64,000 bases of DNA from Halicephalobus mephisto. Taxonomy: Eukaryota > Nematoda > Chromadorea > Rhabditida > Panagrolaimidae. Where the stretch lies: contig SWDT01000193.1 of assembly GCA_009193035.1 (NCBI GenBank), positions 124,001 through 188,000 of the forward strand, written 5' to 3'. The number at the start of each line of letters is the position of its first letter. The stretch's first letter is position 1. The position numbers and the translations under genes are program-made. This document shows, in pieces, positions 19,079-30,488 of this stretch. The notes beneath the pieces were generated by a model that was not told where the DNA came from, did not search any database, and saw nothing but the letters and a program-made list of their open reading frames with translations.

Positions 19079-20164
19079 TTAATTCTTGTTATGACTGATG
19101 ATATCAAATCTTCTGAAATCCTCTTCGTCGTCTATCAGAGAATCCTTTAACATACACATAACCTCGGTAACTTCTCTTCTGAATCCTCGTTCATCTTTCT
19201 CATCGATTATCTTCCAAGCTTCATCTTCACAGGCCAACTGTAGTTTCACTTTTTTGGATATCTTCTGTAGTGGTCCGGTGAAGCTACTTTGGTACTACAA
19301 CTCGTCTTTATTACTCGATTATTTAAAGCAACAGATCGATTTGTTTATCTTTTTCGTTGTGAATCTTCAATTACAATAATTTCTCCTAATGCTTTTTTGA
19401 TGATCTCTGCACACAAAAAGTCACAACTTTTGGTCCATTATCAATTGCGAAATGTGACAAAAATATAGCATTTTTCATAAATATTTGACATTTGTGACGA
19501 AAATTGAACCTTATTAATAACGATTTTTATCTGTTACGGTACCAAAAGTTATGTTTTTTTGTATGTTGATATCGGTTAATTGTATATGATATATGGATAC
19601 ATTAAAACGGCTCTGATATATCTGATACATCAGATTCAATATACAGTTACATTAAGCTCATAAAAAACATAACTTTTAGTCCTGTAACAATTGCGAAATG
19701 TGACAAAAATATAACATTTTTCATAAATATTTGACATTTGTGACGAAAATTGAACCTTACTAATGACTATGTCTATCTGTTACGGTACCAAAAGTTACAT
19801 TTTTTTGTGAAGATTTCTTCCTTTGATAGAAATCTTAAAAATCCCTACCTCCATCTTTATGTACTTTCCAGTAATATTCGTAGCATCACAAATAACCGTA
19901 GTATAAAGACAATCTTCGGCTCCCTCCTCGAAGACGACGATCGGAGTTAAGGATTCTAGATTATTTCCATGAACAACATCTAATTTCTCTGTTCTGCAAT
20001 ATGTACAAGCTATAACGTGTTACCGTTATTTGAATCCAAATTTTAGGCCACTCACATAATGGAATAACTTTTGGTCTCTCATACATGGACCTCCAGCAAC
20101 CTTCAACAATGCTACTTATAATTACTACAATGACAATAAAGTTGTTTATGAAAGAAAGTTTCAT
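19079..20164 (-). CDS. Small secreted Cys-rich protein, DUF281/C6-like, ~151 aa
   Basis: Three exons (20056-20164, 19849-20009, 19079-19264) join in consistent phases. A signal peptide (residues 1-22, hydrophobic IVIVVIISSIV) is followed by the nematode pattern Cys-Thr-Tyr-Cys, then GAEDCLYTTVICDATNITG, and in exon 3 LQLACEDEAWKI...REVTEVMC. This spacing matches the small secreted domains abundant in Caenorhabditis (DUF281/C6 type), of unknown role. Exon 2 starts in phase 1 and ends in phase 0, the same layout as the related exon at ~24498-24661. The last intron (19265-19848) contains two M1 MITEs and a piece of TATA satellite. The single-frame stretch that reads through the first donor is not the product. 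Confidence 0.7.
19412..19562. mobile_element. MITE family M1, copy 2
   Basis: Left end ACAAAAAGTCACAACTTTTGG, right end CCAAAAGTTATGTTTTTTTGT (inverted). It lies in the last intron of the secreted Cys-rich gene. Confidence 0.75.
19563..19660. repeat. TATA satellite fragment (copy 2)
   Basis: Contains GATACATTAAAACGGCTCTG and GATATATCTGATACATCAG, the same unit as at 12000-12440, sandwiched exactly between two M1 MITEs. Confidence 0.7.
19661..19808. mobile_element. MITE family M1, copy 3
   Basis: Same ~150-bp inverted-repeat element as copy 2 and nearly identical to it over the internal TTTGTGACGAAAATTGAACC block. Confidence 0.75.
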
Positions 20165-20634
20165 CTCAGGAAGCTGACAATCAAGTCTGATTTTCTTTAT
20201 CGTCTTGAATTCAAAATAAGATCATTCATAGAGATAGTTTTTAAAAATAAAGTTAAATGAACTTATGTCACTTGAGTTTAATATTGGATTAAGATAGAAT
20301 CAAACTAAAAAGAAATACATTGAATAGTAAAATGAAGGAAAAATTTAAAATTTTAGAATTTCTTGATTAAAGATAAATTTCATAAAAATCCGGTTTCTAT
20401 TTGAGTTCACAGCGATCCAATATTCTGCGGCGTCAATTCCTTTTTTGATAGATGTTTATCTATCGTAAGTCTAGTTTACTGTAATCCCGATTATTTAGTC
20501 TCAATTTCGTTTCTCAAACCTGTTTCATAAGTGTCACTTAGAGGACGATTTCCTTCGCTGCAGTTATCCGTCGACTTCCTTATTCAGTAAACCTGATATA
20601 AAAGGTTTCTCTGAAGAGTTAATGTGATCTAAAT
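20165..20634. promoter_or_regulatory. Divergent intergenic region
   Basis: 470 bp between the start codons of the secreted protein (minus) and the Frag1/DRAM protein (plus). A TATA-like GATATAAAAGG lies at about 20591-20602, roughly 35 bp upstream of the plus-strand start, and is a plausible core promoter. Nothing else is recognisable. Confidence 0.4.
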
Positions 20635-22089
20635 ATGAAGAAATGGGACCCGGACGATCGCAAAGATTCCATAACCACTGTGAGAATCAGTGCCAAAACG
20701 ATTAACATCGTATTGCTTATTTTCAACGTTGTCTTCATTTCCTTGGGGTTGTTAGCTTTGATGAAGGAGCTAAGTATCCCAGAAGCCAGCCAAAACGACA
20801 ATGTGCGGTGGGTATGGAATGGATTCATGAGTGGGCCTTGTTGGGTAAGCCAGATCTCCAATTCTGTCTAATCTCTAATCTTTATTCAGGAAGTACGTCC
20901 TCGTACTCATATTCTTTCCTTCATACGACGATTGAACATCGAGCCCTACGTCAAGATAGGATTCAGAATTGCCTTCATGTTCTCAGGGATGACCAGGATC
21001 TTCATCTCACATTGGAGGTCACACTTGCTCAGATATGATGCTATTAAGAAAAACAAGAAAGTTTTCTTTATTCCTTGGATCTACAAATCCCTCCCTCTCG
21101 TCTTGGCTGTCCAAGTGTTACTGGGGGCCATGATGATGACATCGAATGCTCATCTGGATCAAGAACAATTACCAAATTTCTTTAAAACTGTGACTACAGC
21201 GTTCTTTTGCATCACGGCACTCTACATGTGTTTAGTCATCATTTGTGACGGGATGGAAGCTTGGGAGTTCTCGGTAAGTAATTATACAAATTATTCTAAA
21301 AGGTACTTTTTTAAAACTAATGATCAGAGCTGTTTATTTCGAACAAATTCAAGTTCGAAAATTGAGGAATTCGAAAAATCAACAGCTCTGCTAATGATTT
21401 AACGGATGCTGAATGGATTTTTATATTTTTCTTTTATTCAACTTAGACAATTTTGCCAGTTTGGCTACTATAGGACAACTGTGAAATTGCAAATTAATGT
21501 TTTTGGAATATCAGTGAAACATACCCTTTTTGGAGTGATGGATTAAAGCGGCTTTAGAACAAAACAACATGGTTTGAAAACGGGTTTCCAGGATAGCTTA
21601 GAATTCCTGGACAGTGCATTTTTCAACGAAAACTACTGCTAATTTCCTGTTACAACATGATATAAAATAACAAGCTTAAAACCGATGAAAAAATCCTAAA
21701 GATTCATTAGATTACAAAGTTGGAAAAGTTGACTTTAGAATATTTTGTACTTTATTAATCTTATAATTAATATTTCCCAGATCTTCTCCACAACTCCTCG
21801 CTATATCATTCGGGCAATAACCTATATCCTCTTCATTTCAACATTCCTTCTCATGCTCTCAGACTACAATGCCTATCTTCGAAGAACCGTCTGTCATACA
21901 AAGGGTAGGTCGAAATACAGGATGTATATATACTTAATTATATATATGTATCTCCACCTTGCAGCTACTTCCGTCTTCATGGCTCTGGCAGAGTACACAA
22001 CGGTCTTCTCTCTGATCATCTTCCACGTGACTGAACACTTTGATCTGCCTGGAGTCCAGCTGCATATCATTGAAAAAAAGTCCCTCTAA
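20635..22089 (+). CDS. Frag1/DRAM/CWH43-N-type multipass membrane protein
   Basis: Four exons (20635-20844, 20890-21273, 21781-21904, 21965-22089) give about 280 residues with matching phases. Hydrophobic spans are visible near residues 23-43 (TINIVLLIFNVVFISLGLL), 85-105, 130-150, 165-190, 205-225 and 245-265. The loop with WVWNGFMSGPCW and the last span AEYTTVFSLIIFHVTEHFDL fit the Frag1/DRAM/Sfk1 superfamily (DRAM autophagy modulators, PGAP2, CWH43 N-terminus). The family acts in lysosomal or ER/Golgi membranes; the precise role here is unknown. A TATA-like box lies just upstream. Intron 2 is ~500 bp; the others are short. Confidence 0.75.
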
Positions 22090-23001
22090 GTGAGATCCAT
22101 AATCATAATTTATATCGATAATTTATTCAACAATAAATTCTTATTTGTATTTATATTGTTCCGATTTCATTTCTATGAGGAAATAGACAAAGTGGAATGC
22201 ATGAAGAAGAAAGAAGATAAAAAATTAAGTTTAAAATTGCACGTCAACTAGTTCGTTTTCGGGCGAACCAGAGTTTGGGATTTATGATTCGTCTCTGTTG
22301 TCTGATCGGAACCTTCGGGAAAGGACTTCAGGGAAACAGAAGAAATCATCAAGAGAATTTAATCAATGAATCGGCGAGCAAAAGATAAAATTTTTTAAAT
22401 TTGGGGATGAAAAGATTTCATGTTTTTGATGAAGGAAATAAAAAACAAATATCCATTCACGATTTAACCAACCAGGAAAACAGCTTTCATCTACGCAATT
22501 TCAGGTCAGATATGTTATATCAAATCTTCGGAGGAGAGAAAAGGAAGTGATTAGAGAATTCAAAAGAAACTTCCATCGGATCAATGAAATCCTAAAACGT
22601 ATCATTTTCGTTGAAGAATGCAAAAAGGGCTTTGAGGTGTGTTCCTTCTAAATTCCATAAAATCAGAAATATATGAGACCTTTATGTTGTCCACTCTCGT
22701 TTTTCTCGAAGTATTCTTCATATATGGTCCGTTCTCACCAATCGACCTAACAAACCTATCTCATTCAGCACTTGTTTCAAAACCTATCAATTCAACAATC
22801 AATTCCTAGTTGTCAGAATTCATCAATTAATAGTTGCAGAACTACTGTACACAATTCAACGAACTAAATTCACGTTTCATTTTTATCTCCGAACACGAAT
22901 CTCTTTGAAACTTGATGTCAGAAGGAGAGCACAGCCTTCGGTGATTCCTAATCCGCCTTCGTGGTTAGCTCAAGAAAAGTTCGTCAGTTTGCTCCGTAAA
23001 C
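22090..23001. other. Intergenic, no gene seen
   Basis: Contains the AATAAA-bearing 3' flank of the membrane-protein gene and upstream sequence of the nuclear receptor. No supportable frame, tRNA or recognised repeat. Confidence 0.5.
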
Positions 23002-23737
23002 ATGAAGTGCGAAATTTGCTCCCAGGATGCCGGATGTTGCAGATATGGAGCAAAAGTTTGTAACAGCTGTGGCAGTTTCTTCAGAAGACAGGTAGTGAAT
23101 CCAAAGTCTTATCAATGTAGATACTTTAATAACTGTGAAAGTAAGTTTGGTTTTTTCAAGTTTTTTTATGCTTTAGAGGAAAATATTAAATATTATTAAT
23201 TCTTGTACCGAAAATCTGAACTCATTACAATGGTGGTTTTTAGAATATAATATTCTTAAATGCAAATCTTGTCGTCTAAGACGATGCTTCCAAGTGGGGA
23301 TGAAGCCGGAGAGAGTCAATTTCTTCTCCCCCAAGTCTTCTAAGAGCGGAGACTCAGTTTCAATCGAGAATATTATCTATGCCCAAGTCTTAGAAACTCT
23401 CTTAGAAGTTTGTAAAGAGGATTACGAGGGCACTGTCAAGTATTTGAAAGAAGGAGATCCCAAGGTCCAGGATATTGCTGCTTTCAAGTTCAATCAGAAC
23501 CACCAGCTGAAGAATCTTTCCAAAAGGACTAAAGTGTGGTCGAGGATCTTATCCAAGTACAATATCCTCCAAGATGAGCTTCCATTGTTGTTCCAGTTGT
23601 TAGTCGCGAAATTCGCTGCTGTATTTTATAATTTAGACGACACATCAATCAAGTTTCATTTCAATAGCCCTAACGTGCTGCTTTCTAGATTCAAGGTGTT
23701 AGAAAGCATATGCCAGAGGTTAGTAAATGAAATATAA
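23002..23737 (+). CDS. Divergent nuclear hormone receptor, short ligand-binding region
   Basis: Two exons (23002-23140, 23244-23737) give about 211 residues. The DNA-binding domain is complete at the N-terminus. Finger one is Cys-x2-Cys-x13-Cys-x2-Cys (CEIC...CNSC) with helix CNSCGSFFRRQ. Finger two is CRYFNNC...CKSCRLRRCFQVGM, with a 7- rather than 9-residue spacing before its last Cys pair. About 140 residues of helical, weakly LBD-like sequence follow (LFQLLVAKFAAVFYNLD), and then the frame stops. A full LBD would need roughly another 60-100 residues. A possible donor (GTTAGT) near 23720 could lead to a missing exon, but none is recognisable before the opposite-strand gene. It is probably one of the expanded nematode NHRs, possibly truncated. 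Confidence 0.75.
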
Positions 23738-23756
23738 AACAAATAATGAATCATAT

Positions 23757-24661
23757 CTATTCTTTCTTCACTTCTTGGTTTCTTTTTCCAAGTACATTAC
23801 ACCACAGTTGACTTGAGTGGCGGGTAAAGACCCAAGAGATCGCCGTATATCTAAGGTCGTTTATACAAGTCACAGTTTTGACAATTTCTGTTGTAAATAA
23901 ATCTATAATAATCACTGTTCATCCACATTGTGATCGAAATGGCACCAGAAAGGAATACATAGACAGCCGTAACGCTTACGTAGCCGTTTGCAGGTCCTTC
24001 CACGTGGAATCCATGATCGTCGACAATGCCATTGGGAAAAAATTGGTTTGATTAACAGTACAATTTATAGAAAGACTTGGAGCAATCACATAACTGACTA
24101 TTGTGATTTAATTTCCTTTATATTTCCAAATGCCATTATTAGAGACTAGTTGAGATGTAACTTCTTTCTTCTATTGTAATTGTATGAAATATAGTTGAAC
24201 TATGATGATCATATTAGCATCAGCTAGACAGACGCTGAGATAAGTGAACAACCGTTCTCATCTGTACTGAAATCTCTGGAAGTTGAACTATCTTCAAAGG
24301 AAAGTTGTACTGCAGTACAAATTCTGTATGTGTGTGTCTGTAACAGATTTCCATAAGTTCTATTTCCTTTCATCAGCCCAAGTTCTGTTATGCAGACTAT
24401 CAATGTAGTAACCATTTGATTTTAATCGTGTGAGAGACCTTGGATGCTATTTTGGAACTATAAAAACCAAAATATTACCAACTTCTGATCTATTTTCTTA
24501 CTTTTATAAACATGACTGTATCATCAGTGTCGCTGGCACTACACGTAGCAGTAACTCGTAGAGATTCGTCTTCACCAGCTGAGATGTTAACCTCAGGGTC
24601 ATCAGAAGTCACACCACATCCTTCAATCAGCTTTATTCGGCTAACTTTGCATGTATGACAA
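23757..24661 (-). pseudogene. Second DUF281/C6-like secreted-protein gene, partial or decayed
   Basis: One convincing exon, about 24498-24661, starts after TTCATAG in phase 1. It encodes Cys-His-Thr-Cys, a spacer and SLRVTATCSASDTDDTVMFIK, and ends at a GTAAGA donor; this is the same architecture as exon 2 of the gene at 19079-20164. Downstream, 24380-24440 (HNRTWADERK) and 23940-24040 (HVEGPANGYVSVTAV) resemble further pieces of the domain. 23757-23902 encodes TTEIVKTVTC, the usual end of such proteins. I could not connect these in one frame, one expected Cys is Tyr, and no signal-peptide exon was found. It may be a degraded gene or a misassembled multi-exon one. Confidence 0.4.
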
Positions 24662-25972
24662 CCTATGAATGAAAATAATAGTTAAATATCTTTAAAATAG
24701 GTTTTCCTGTTGACGTTAATTTCCCTTTATTCAGTATCAATTCAACAACTTATATTCTATGAAATGATCTGATAAAAGCATGTGTTGAAGTGGAGAAATT
24801 TACATACTAATTACATAGTATCTTGAAATATACATTCATTTTGATAATGCTCTGTCTCAAACAAAACTAAATGGATTTTAATATTTTATTTCCACAAGAC
24901 TCAAGTAGCATCGATATTTTGTTTTGAATTCGAGAAATACGGCAATATTATATATGAAATTTACCAAAAGGAGATGAGAAATCTTATATCCTTTGCGACA
25001 ATATATTAAGTCCGCTTTAGAACGGAATACAGAACTGAACGACATAAAAGTAAAATAACAACAACAGTGGGTGTCGAAAAGTAACTTCAAATTAGTTAAT
25101 TTTAAATATTGAACAAAGTAATAATCTTTTCCAAGTGTATCAAAAGATAAAAGAAGAAATATTTAATGTTTATTTATTAGAGTAGATAAAAATAAAATTT
25201 ATTCTTGAGACTCTTCGTAGATTAGTTTTTGAGATAATTTACGATTGAATATTACTTCATCACAGTTCCTTGGACTTATCCTCCCGCGACCTTGGCCGGT
25301 TGCAATTATTGAAAGTCACACAACCAATTTCATTGGATTCCAAATTTTTCAATTGAAATCGTTTTGATTGAGATGAGTAAATTTTAATTGACAAATGCAC
25401 TTTTCTGATTTCCGTAAAGTTAACTATTAAGTATTTATTCAATTGAAAAACTATCACTTAAGATCAGACGGATACTAGTGATGGATGGCGTGATTCAGAT
25501 TCCGCTTGATAGCACATTAGATTGAAAACCAAATTAATGAAGTAGACAGAGTGAATGAGAAAGCGATAGATGTTTCATTATTATGTATTGTATATTAACA
25601 ATGATATTAATCAATATAACTGCTAAATCTTTTCTACTATGTGAAAACACTGATTGCTCTGCGAAATTAATCATGGAACAGAACACCAAGATTGAAAAAT
25701 CAGTTTTCTGAAACAAGGAAAAATCTATGATAACGATTATCCTTCAAAATTACTTTGGATTTCCTAGTTCTTGACATTAGAAAGACAATCAAGTTAATTA
25801 AGTTTCAAAAAAGTTAATTATGAAATTTTATTAAATATTTATTGCTTTGCATCACTTTGAGATGTAATATTTTAAAAATATCTTTTATATCCATCTCTGG
25901 TTTTGAATTTTTGTGGTTTTCAAAGTTGTATTTTTATTTCCTTTGTCTTCAAGTGACTAAATCATACTCGAA
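24662..25972. other. Intergenic, no gene seen
   Basis: A/T-rich; only short unsupported frames on either strand. It may include the lost 5' part of the adjacent Cys-rich gene. Confidence 0.45.
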
Positions 25973-27384
25973 TTATTTTTTCATTTCTGCAAAATGCTTG
26001 ACGGTTTCCTCGAAGTCCTTCAGAATCAGCTTTCCCATAACGGCGTTCACAACTCCTTTGGGAATGAATCCTTTAAAATCGATACTGAGAAGGTACTCGA
26101 TTTTGGTTTTGTTCCCCTCCACAGGACTCAGTCTTCCGCAGCCGAGATGGAGCTTTGCTCGGACTCTCTCCTTGGTCTCCTTGACATCGTCGACCTCGAC
26201 GGATCTGCCCGCGATGTAGAGATGGTCTCCGATCTTCCTCCAGAGTCTGGCTATAACAAAGTCCCTACTCTTGACTACTGCCACATCGGGGTTCGCGTAC
26301 TGTAAACGACTGAACAGATAAAATTTAAAATGAAATAATAACGAACATGGATAATGTCAACGTGTTCCGTCAGAGCAGCGACAACCTTGGAAAAGACAAT
26401 GTTGGAATTCCAGACAGATGTTTTTTCAAAATCCGTAATAGTCTCTTTGAAGACCAAGTCGATAGGTCCATCGATGACTGCCTGAAATTAGATTTTTGTC
26501 ATAGGTTTGTTCCAAAACCACTCGCCGTGAGAACAAAGAGGTTGCCGAAGGGGAAGGATTTGGAATGCACACTGGCTCCTTCAGCGTGGGTATCTGCTTT
26601 CCAGCCTCCGGTTTTGGCATTGTAGTCCTTATCATTGAAGATATTATAAGCTTCCTCGAAAGCCTCTCCAGCTGTTTTCAAGGCTTTGGCGTACTGCAAA
26701 GGTGAGTGTAATTTTGGAAGAAATATATTTATTTCGAAATCATCGTAAATTTAGTACAGTCGAACTTGGATGTAAGATACCTCCTTGGGACCGGCCAAAG
26801 CGTGTCTTATAACAAAGGATATACAGTAGAACTTGGATATAAGATACTTCTGTTATAACATATCTCACATCATAGCATACGGTCTGAGTAAGTGAGTTTA
26901 GCTAATCTGCCTTCAAATTTACCCCTGTTATAATATATCCTTTCTTATAACATAAACTTCCCCGATCCCAAGAAGATATCTTATATCCAAGTTCGACTGT
27001 ATAAAAATCTAAACGATCTGACTAAACATTGCGAGCAAATTGCAAATTTTATTTTGATGTCGACCACTCTATAGACCCCGACGCCGATTAAATTCCTTTC
27101 GTCTGTCATATTTTTAAAAATAGGTTCCATCGTTGAAGAACTTTGAAACATTACGACAGTGTAGTTTGTGGCAAAAACGATCTATTTGACCGCAAAGTTT
27201 CAATCAATTATGTACTTTTATTTTTGACGCAAGAAATAATTTTAAATCAAATCCGAAAAAATAAAAATTAGATTATTTAATTTTAGATTTTTTGGATTTT
27301 ATTTAGTCAAAAAATATAAAAACCGACCTTTTCGTGTTCCGGCTTCAAAGCATCCACAACTCCATGAAGATTCACATTCGTCAT
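25973..27384 (-). CDS. START-domain lipid-binding protein, ~228 aa
   Basis: Four exons (27328-27384, 26526-26693, 26347-26481, 25973-26299) all join in phase 0. The product is essentially a single START domain like STARD1/STARD3: LFVLTAVIDGPIDLVF, then the Trp-Asn of SVWNSNIVFSK, PDVAVVKSRDFVIARLW, and the C-terminal helix after FIPKGVVNAVMGKLIL. Such proteins carry sterols or phospholipids between membranes; the ligand cannot be read from sequence. The start ATG follows an orphan TTTTTTCAG acceptor, suggesting trans-splicing. Intron 2 (26482-26525) requires a GC donor (ACG^GCGAGT) to keep the domain intact; reading on with the nearest GT gives the wrong phase. Intron 1 carries a 247-bp MITE. 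Confidence 0.8.
26755..27001. mobile_element. 247-bp TA-flanked MITE (Tc1/mariner-pogo type ends)
   Basis: Starts TACAGTCGAACTTGGATGTA and ends with its inverted copy, ATATCCAAGTTCGACTGTA. TA at both ends fits the Tc1/mariner/pogo target site. A second internal TACAGTAGAACTTGGATATA at about 26823 shows that an element of the same family, or a duplicated end, is nested inside. It lies in intron 1 of the START gene. Confidence 0.75.
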
Positions 27385-27391
27385 CGTGATC

Positions 27392-28714
27392 TGAAAAAAG
27401 TTTATTCGTCAAATTTGTGTTCATTAAAGAAAAAAATGTTTTTGAATAAAAAATTCGAAAATTTTCAATCAAATTTCACTATTTTTAAAATTTTCTTATT
27501 AATATTTAATTTTAAAAATTAAATAAAAAAAATAATTTAAAAAAAATTTGATGAATTTTTTATTCAAAAACATTTATTTTCGAATTTTTTAAATGAATAA
27601 AAATAATAAATTCGTTAATATATATTATTCTCAAAATTTAATCCAAAAAAAACGAAAAATCCGACATTAAATAAAAGAAAAAAACGATTTTCACTGATCC
27701 GATATATCTTTTGTGTTCGTAACTATGAACACTGAATCTAACGTGGCCAAGGAATTTTATAATTGATTGGTCAGAAAATTGGAGCGCTGCAAACTTGCAA
27801 GAAACAAAAATCAGTAAAAGTGAATTTTGTTCGCGGAAATGTCTCGACTTTCCTGAGAAAAATAAGCTCACAGATAAGCTTAAATACGAGAGATTATGGT
27901 CATTCACTAGAGAAATTGAAGTGTGTTAGAAAAATGATAAGTGACTAAAATTAGAATTACAGAAAAATAATGGATTTTAGAGTAACATTTGAGATTATTT
28001 AGAATTTCATAAAATTCAAATTTGATGATTTTAGAAAATCAAAAAATCAGAGTAATTTTGAATTTTACTTCAGAATTAACCATCTGGAAAACGGCGTCAT
28101 TACAGTATCGTTACTGGTTTGTCTATTCAGAAAACATAACGGATTTTTAACTTTTCTAACATGGTATTTTTGTTAATAAAATGTTAGATCATGGTTAATG
28201 GGGTTCCTGATCCGTGTGTAGACGAAAAATATATAAAACAACTTTGTACAGCCGGAGGCACGAGATATAAAACAACTATTACGAAATATTGCTCAATTTC
28301 CTTAAATTCCCGCCAACGCACAATCGTAAACCCTCTCATTGACCCTCAGGGTATTTCCCTCCGGGACCAAAATCATACAAGCTTCCACCCAAATAGATAG
28401 TGTCCGATCCAACGTAAAATAATTAGAAAATAATCCATTTTGACAATTTCTAACATGTATGTAATTGGAATTTTCATAGAAACCAGGAAATTTCTAAATA
28501 TTATTTTTTGATTTTTTAGAACTTAACGGAAGGATCCTGAAATTCCTACTTCTTTGGCACCTATCCAGAGATCGTGATGATATTAAATCAGACTATAAAA
28601 AGTCCAAAAAACAAGAAAAATACTTTGGTTTTTCCGAGGAAAAATTTTAGTTACACTTTTGATTTTGAACGATCAAAGTCTTCGTTTTTGGAAGCACATA
28701 ATGACGACTAATCT
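27392..28714. other. Non-coding, with one coding-like fragment
   Basis: Mostly A/T-rich, with an inverted A/T-rich stretch around 27430-27600. The plus strand at about 28519-28648 has an acceptor (TTTTTTAG) followed by a 42-codon frame (LNGRILKFLLLWHLSRDRD) ending in TAG, which looks like a relic exon of unknown origin. Confidence 0.35.
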
Positions 28715-28830
28715 AAGTAGTTTGATAACATATCAGATGGTCTCATCTGAGAATTTTTTTAAAAGTTATTTTTCAACAATGACGTTGTTTTTATTGAATT
28801 TTTTAAATTTAATTTTTTTTATGAACAAAC
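28715..28830 (+). pseudogene. Relic copy of the 5' end of the CUB-like gene
   Basis: The segment (TCTCATCTGAGAATTTTTTT...CAACAATGACGTTG) parallels 30660-30740 (TTTCACCTGAGACTTTTCGG...CAACAATGATATTG). This covers the immediate upstream region and the first ~15 codons of the CUB-like gene (MTLFLLNFLNLIF against MILFLLILFHPLF). After the signal peptide the similarity ends. Confidence 0.5.
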
Positions 28831-30279
28831 ACCAACTTAAATTACAATCAATAAAAACTAGGAAGCATCTCCAGAGAGTTCTGGATTCTTTGATCGAGTT
28901 TAAATTAATAAATATATCGACAAAAATAAAAAGTTTAACTATTTTTTAAATTTATGTATTTTAAGAAATTTAAAATCACGTTAAAAAAATTAATTCACCG
29001 TCCATGTCGACGGAAAAACAGACAAAACTTACGAGTATCCGAAATAACAGAAAATTGAAGTCTAAGAAGATCTTTCTGGAAATTCTCAATCGGAATTTCA
29101 CTGAAAATCCGTTCAAAATGCACAAAAGCTGTTTAATGATTGATGGAGTACTGATTAGGGATTCCTCAAGAAATGGAAAATCGATCAAGTTCATATGGAT
29201 GATACAGTGTGGATATCAGCGATATTCGAACCAATCCGGGTATTTCAAAATTTTAAATAATTTAAAATCATATTTTCAGACTAAGTATGGTTGTTAGAAT
29301 TTTTATTAATGTTGCTCAAGTTCCTAGACATGTACATTTAAGATGATCCTATTGGATTTAAGATATCATTAATTCGAAAGTAACTCGACAATTTTGATTC
29401 AGATTTTTTATGGCGAAAAAGTTATTTTTTAATACGTCAACTGGCGACTTACGAAAAAGTGAAAAAATAAAGAAATAATAAATATTCGAAATTTACTGTA
29501 GGCGTAATATTATTTAATTTGTTATTTAATTTTAGAGAATGAAAGAAATTTAATTTGATTTCGCAGTATTTGAGTATTTTTTGAAATGATTAAAATAGAA
29601 ACTTTACTAGTGTACTTTGAAACTGTTATGGACGCGTAACCTCCATGACCGGAGATATCCAGGACACTCGGGGCTAAGCAATCCTTTCTCTACTGAGGGA
29701 TGTGAAAAAAGAAAGTTCATGTTCGTCCAAGTCCCCTGGATGTTGCGTTTATGGCATCAATATTGTCCTATATTATATTTTTCTAGTCTTAATAAGACAA
29801 CAAAAACCTAATTTCTAAAAATTATTTTGGTGAACAGTACGGGCTATGATTGCCACCACCGCTCCCGAGATTATATAAACTCTATATCTTAGAGTAAAGA
29901 TATCAGATCGAATAAACAGGTTCCGTGGACTGTGTGCTTAACTGGACTAGTAAACTATTCAAAAATTGGTCACTTTAATAAAGATGTAATCAGAAATTTC
30001 TTTATAAAAATCTGAATGAACTTTGAGTTTTTAGAATTCAAAATTATAGTGATCTTTCTATAAAATTTTTCGGAGTTTAATGAAGTTCCAAAATTCCTAC
30101 CTCTTCAGTATCTGTCTGGAAGATTTCAATAGTGTTGGATTTGTCAGTTCGAGTGACCTGCGTACTGATGAAGTAGATATCGTAGAAAAGGTTTATGTAA
30201 TAGATGCCTAAGACAATACAAAATCTGTGTTGAACTCAACACACGTAATAAACATTAATTCCCGCCAAGAGGAATTGTA
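28831..30279. other. Non-coding, possible retroelement debris
   Basis: No supportable gene. 29624-29990 begins TGTTATGGACGCG and later has a TATATAAA box and a GAATAAAC polyadenylation-like signal, an arrangement seen in LTRs, but I could not define a matching end or target duplication. Confidence 0.3.
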
Positions 30280-30488
30280 TGTTTTCTTGTCGGTGCTAAG
30301 AGAATCCGTTCGAGACCAAGTTCTCCTTGTTGATGTTAAGGAAATCTGTTCGGGACCAAGTGCTTCTTGTCGATGCTAAGAAAATCTGTTCGGGACCAAG
30401 TTCTCCTTGTCGATGCTAACAGTATCTGTTCGGGACCAAATACTTTTTGTCGGTGCTAAGGAAATCTGTTCGGGACCAAGTGCTTCTC
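30280..30488. repeat. 40-bp tandem repeat, ~5 copies
   Basis: GTTCGGGACCAA recurs at 30308, 30348, 30388, 30428 and 30468 (exact 40-bp period) with TTGTCGATGCTAAG between. It lies about 200 bp upstream of the CUB-like gene. Confidence 0.9.

Noticed and set aside
22456..22900. Upstream exons for the nuclear receptor
   Set aside because: No frame with splice sites; the DNA-binding domain already starts close to its own ATG.
27638..27907. 89-codon minus-strand frame with hydrophobic stretches
   Set aside because: Phe/Ser-rich translation of A/T-rich DNA without splice or promoter context.
29004..29297. 97-codon plus-strand frame
   Set aside because: Lys/Asn/Ser-rich composition typical of A/T-rich DNA; no motif or neighbouring exon.
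29624..29990. Second solo LTR
   Set aside because: A TG start, TATA box and AATAAA are present, but no matching CA end or target duplication could be found.
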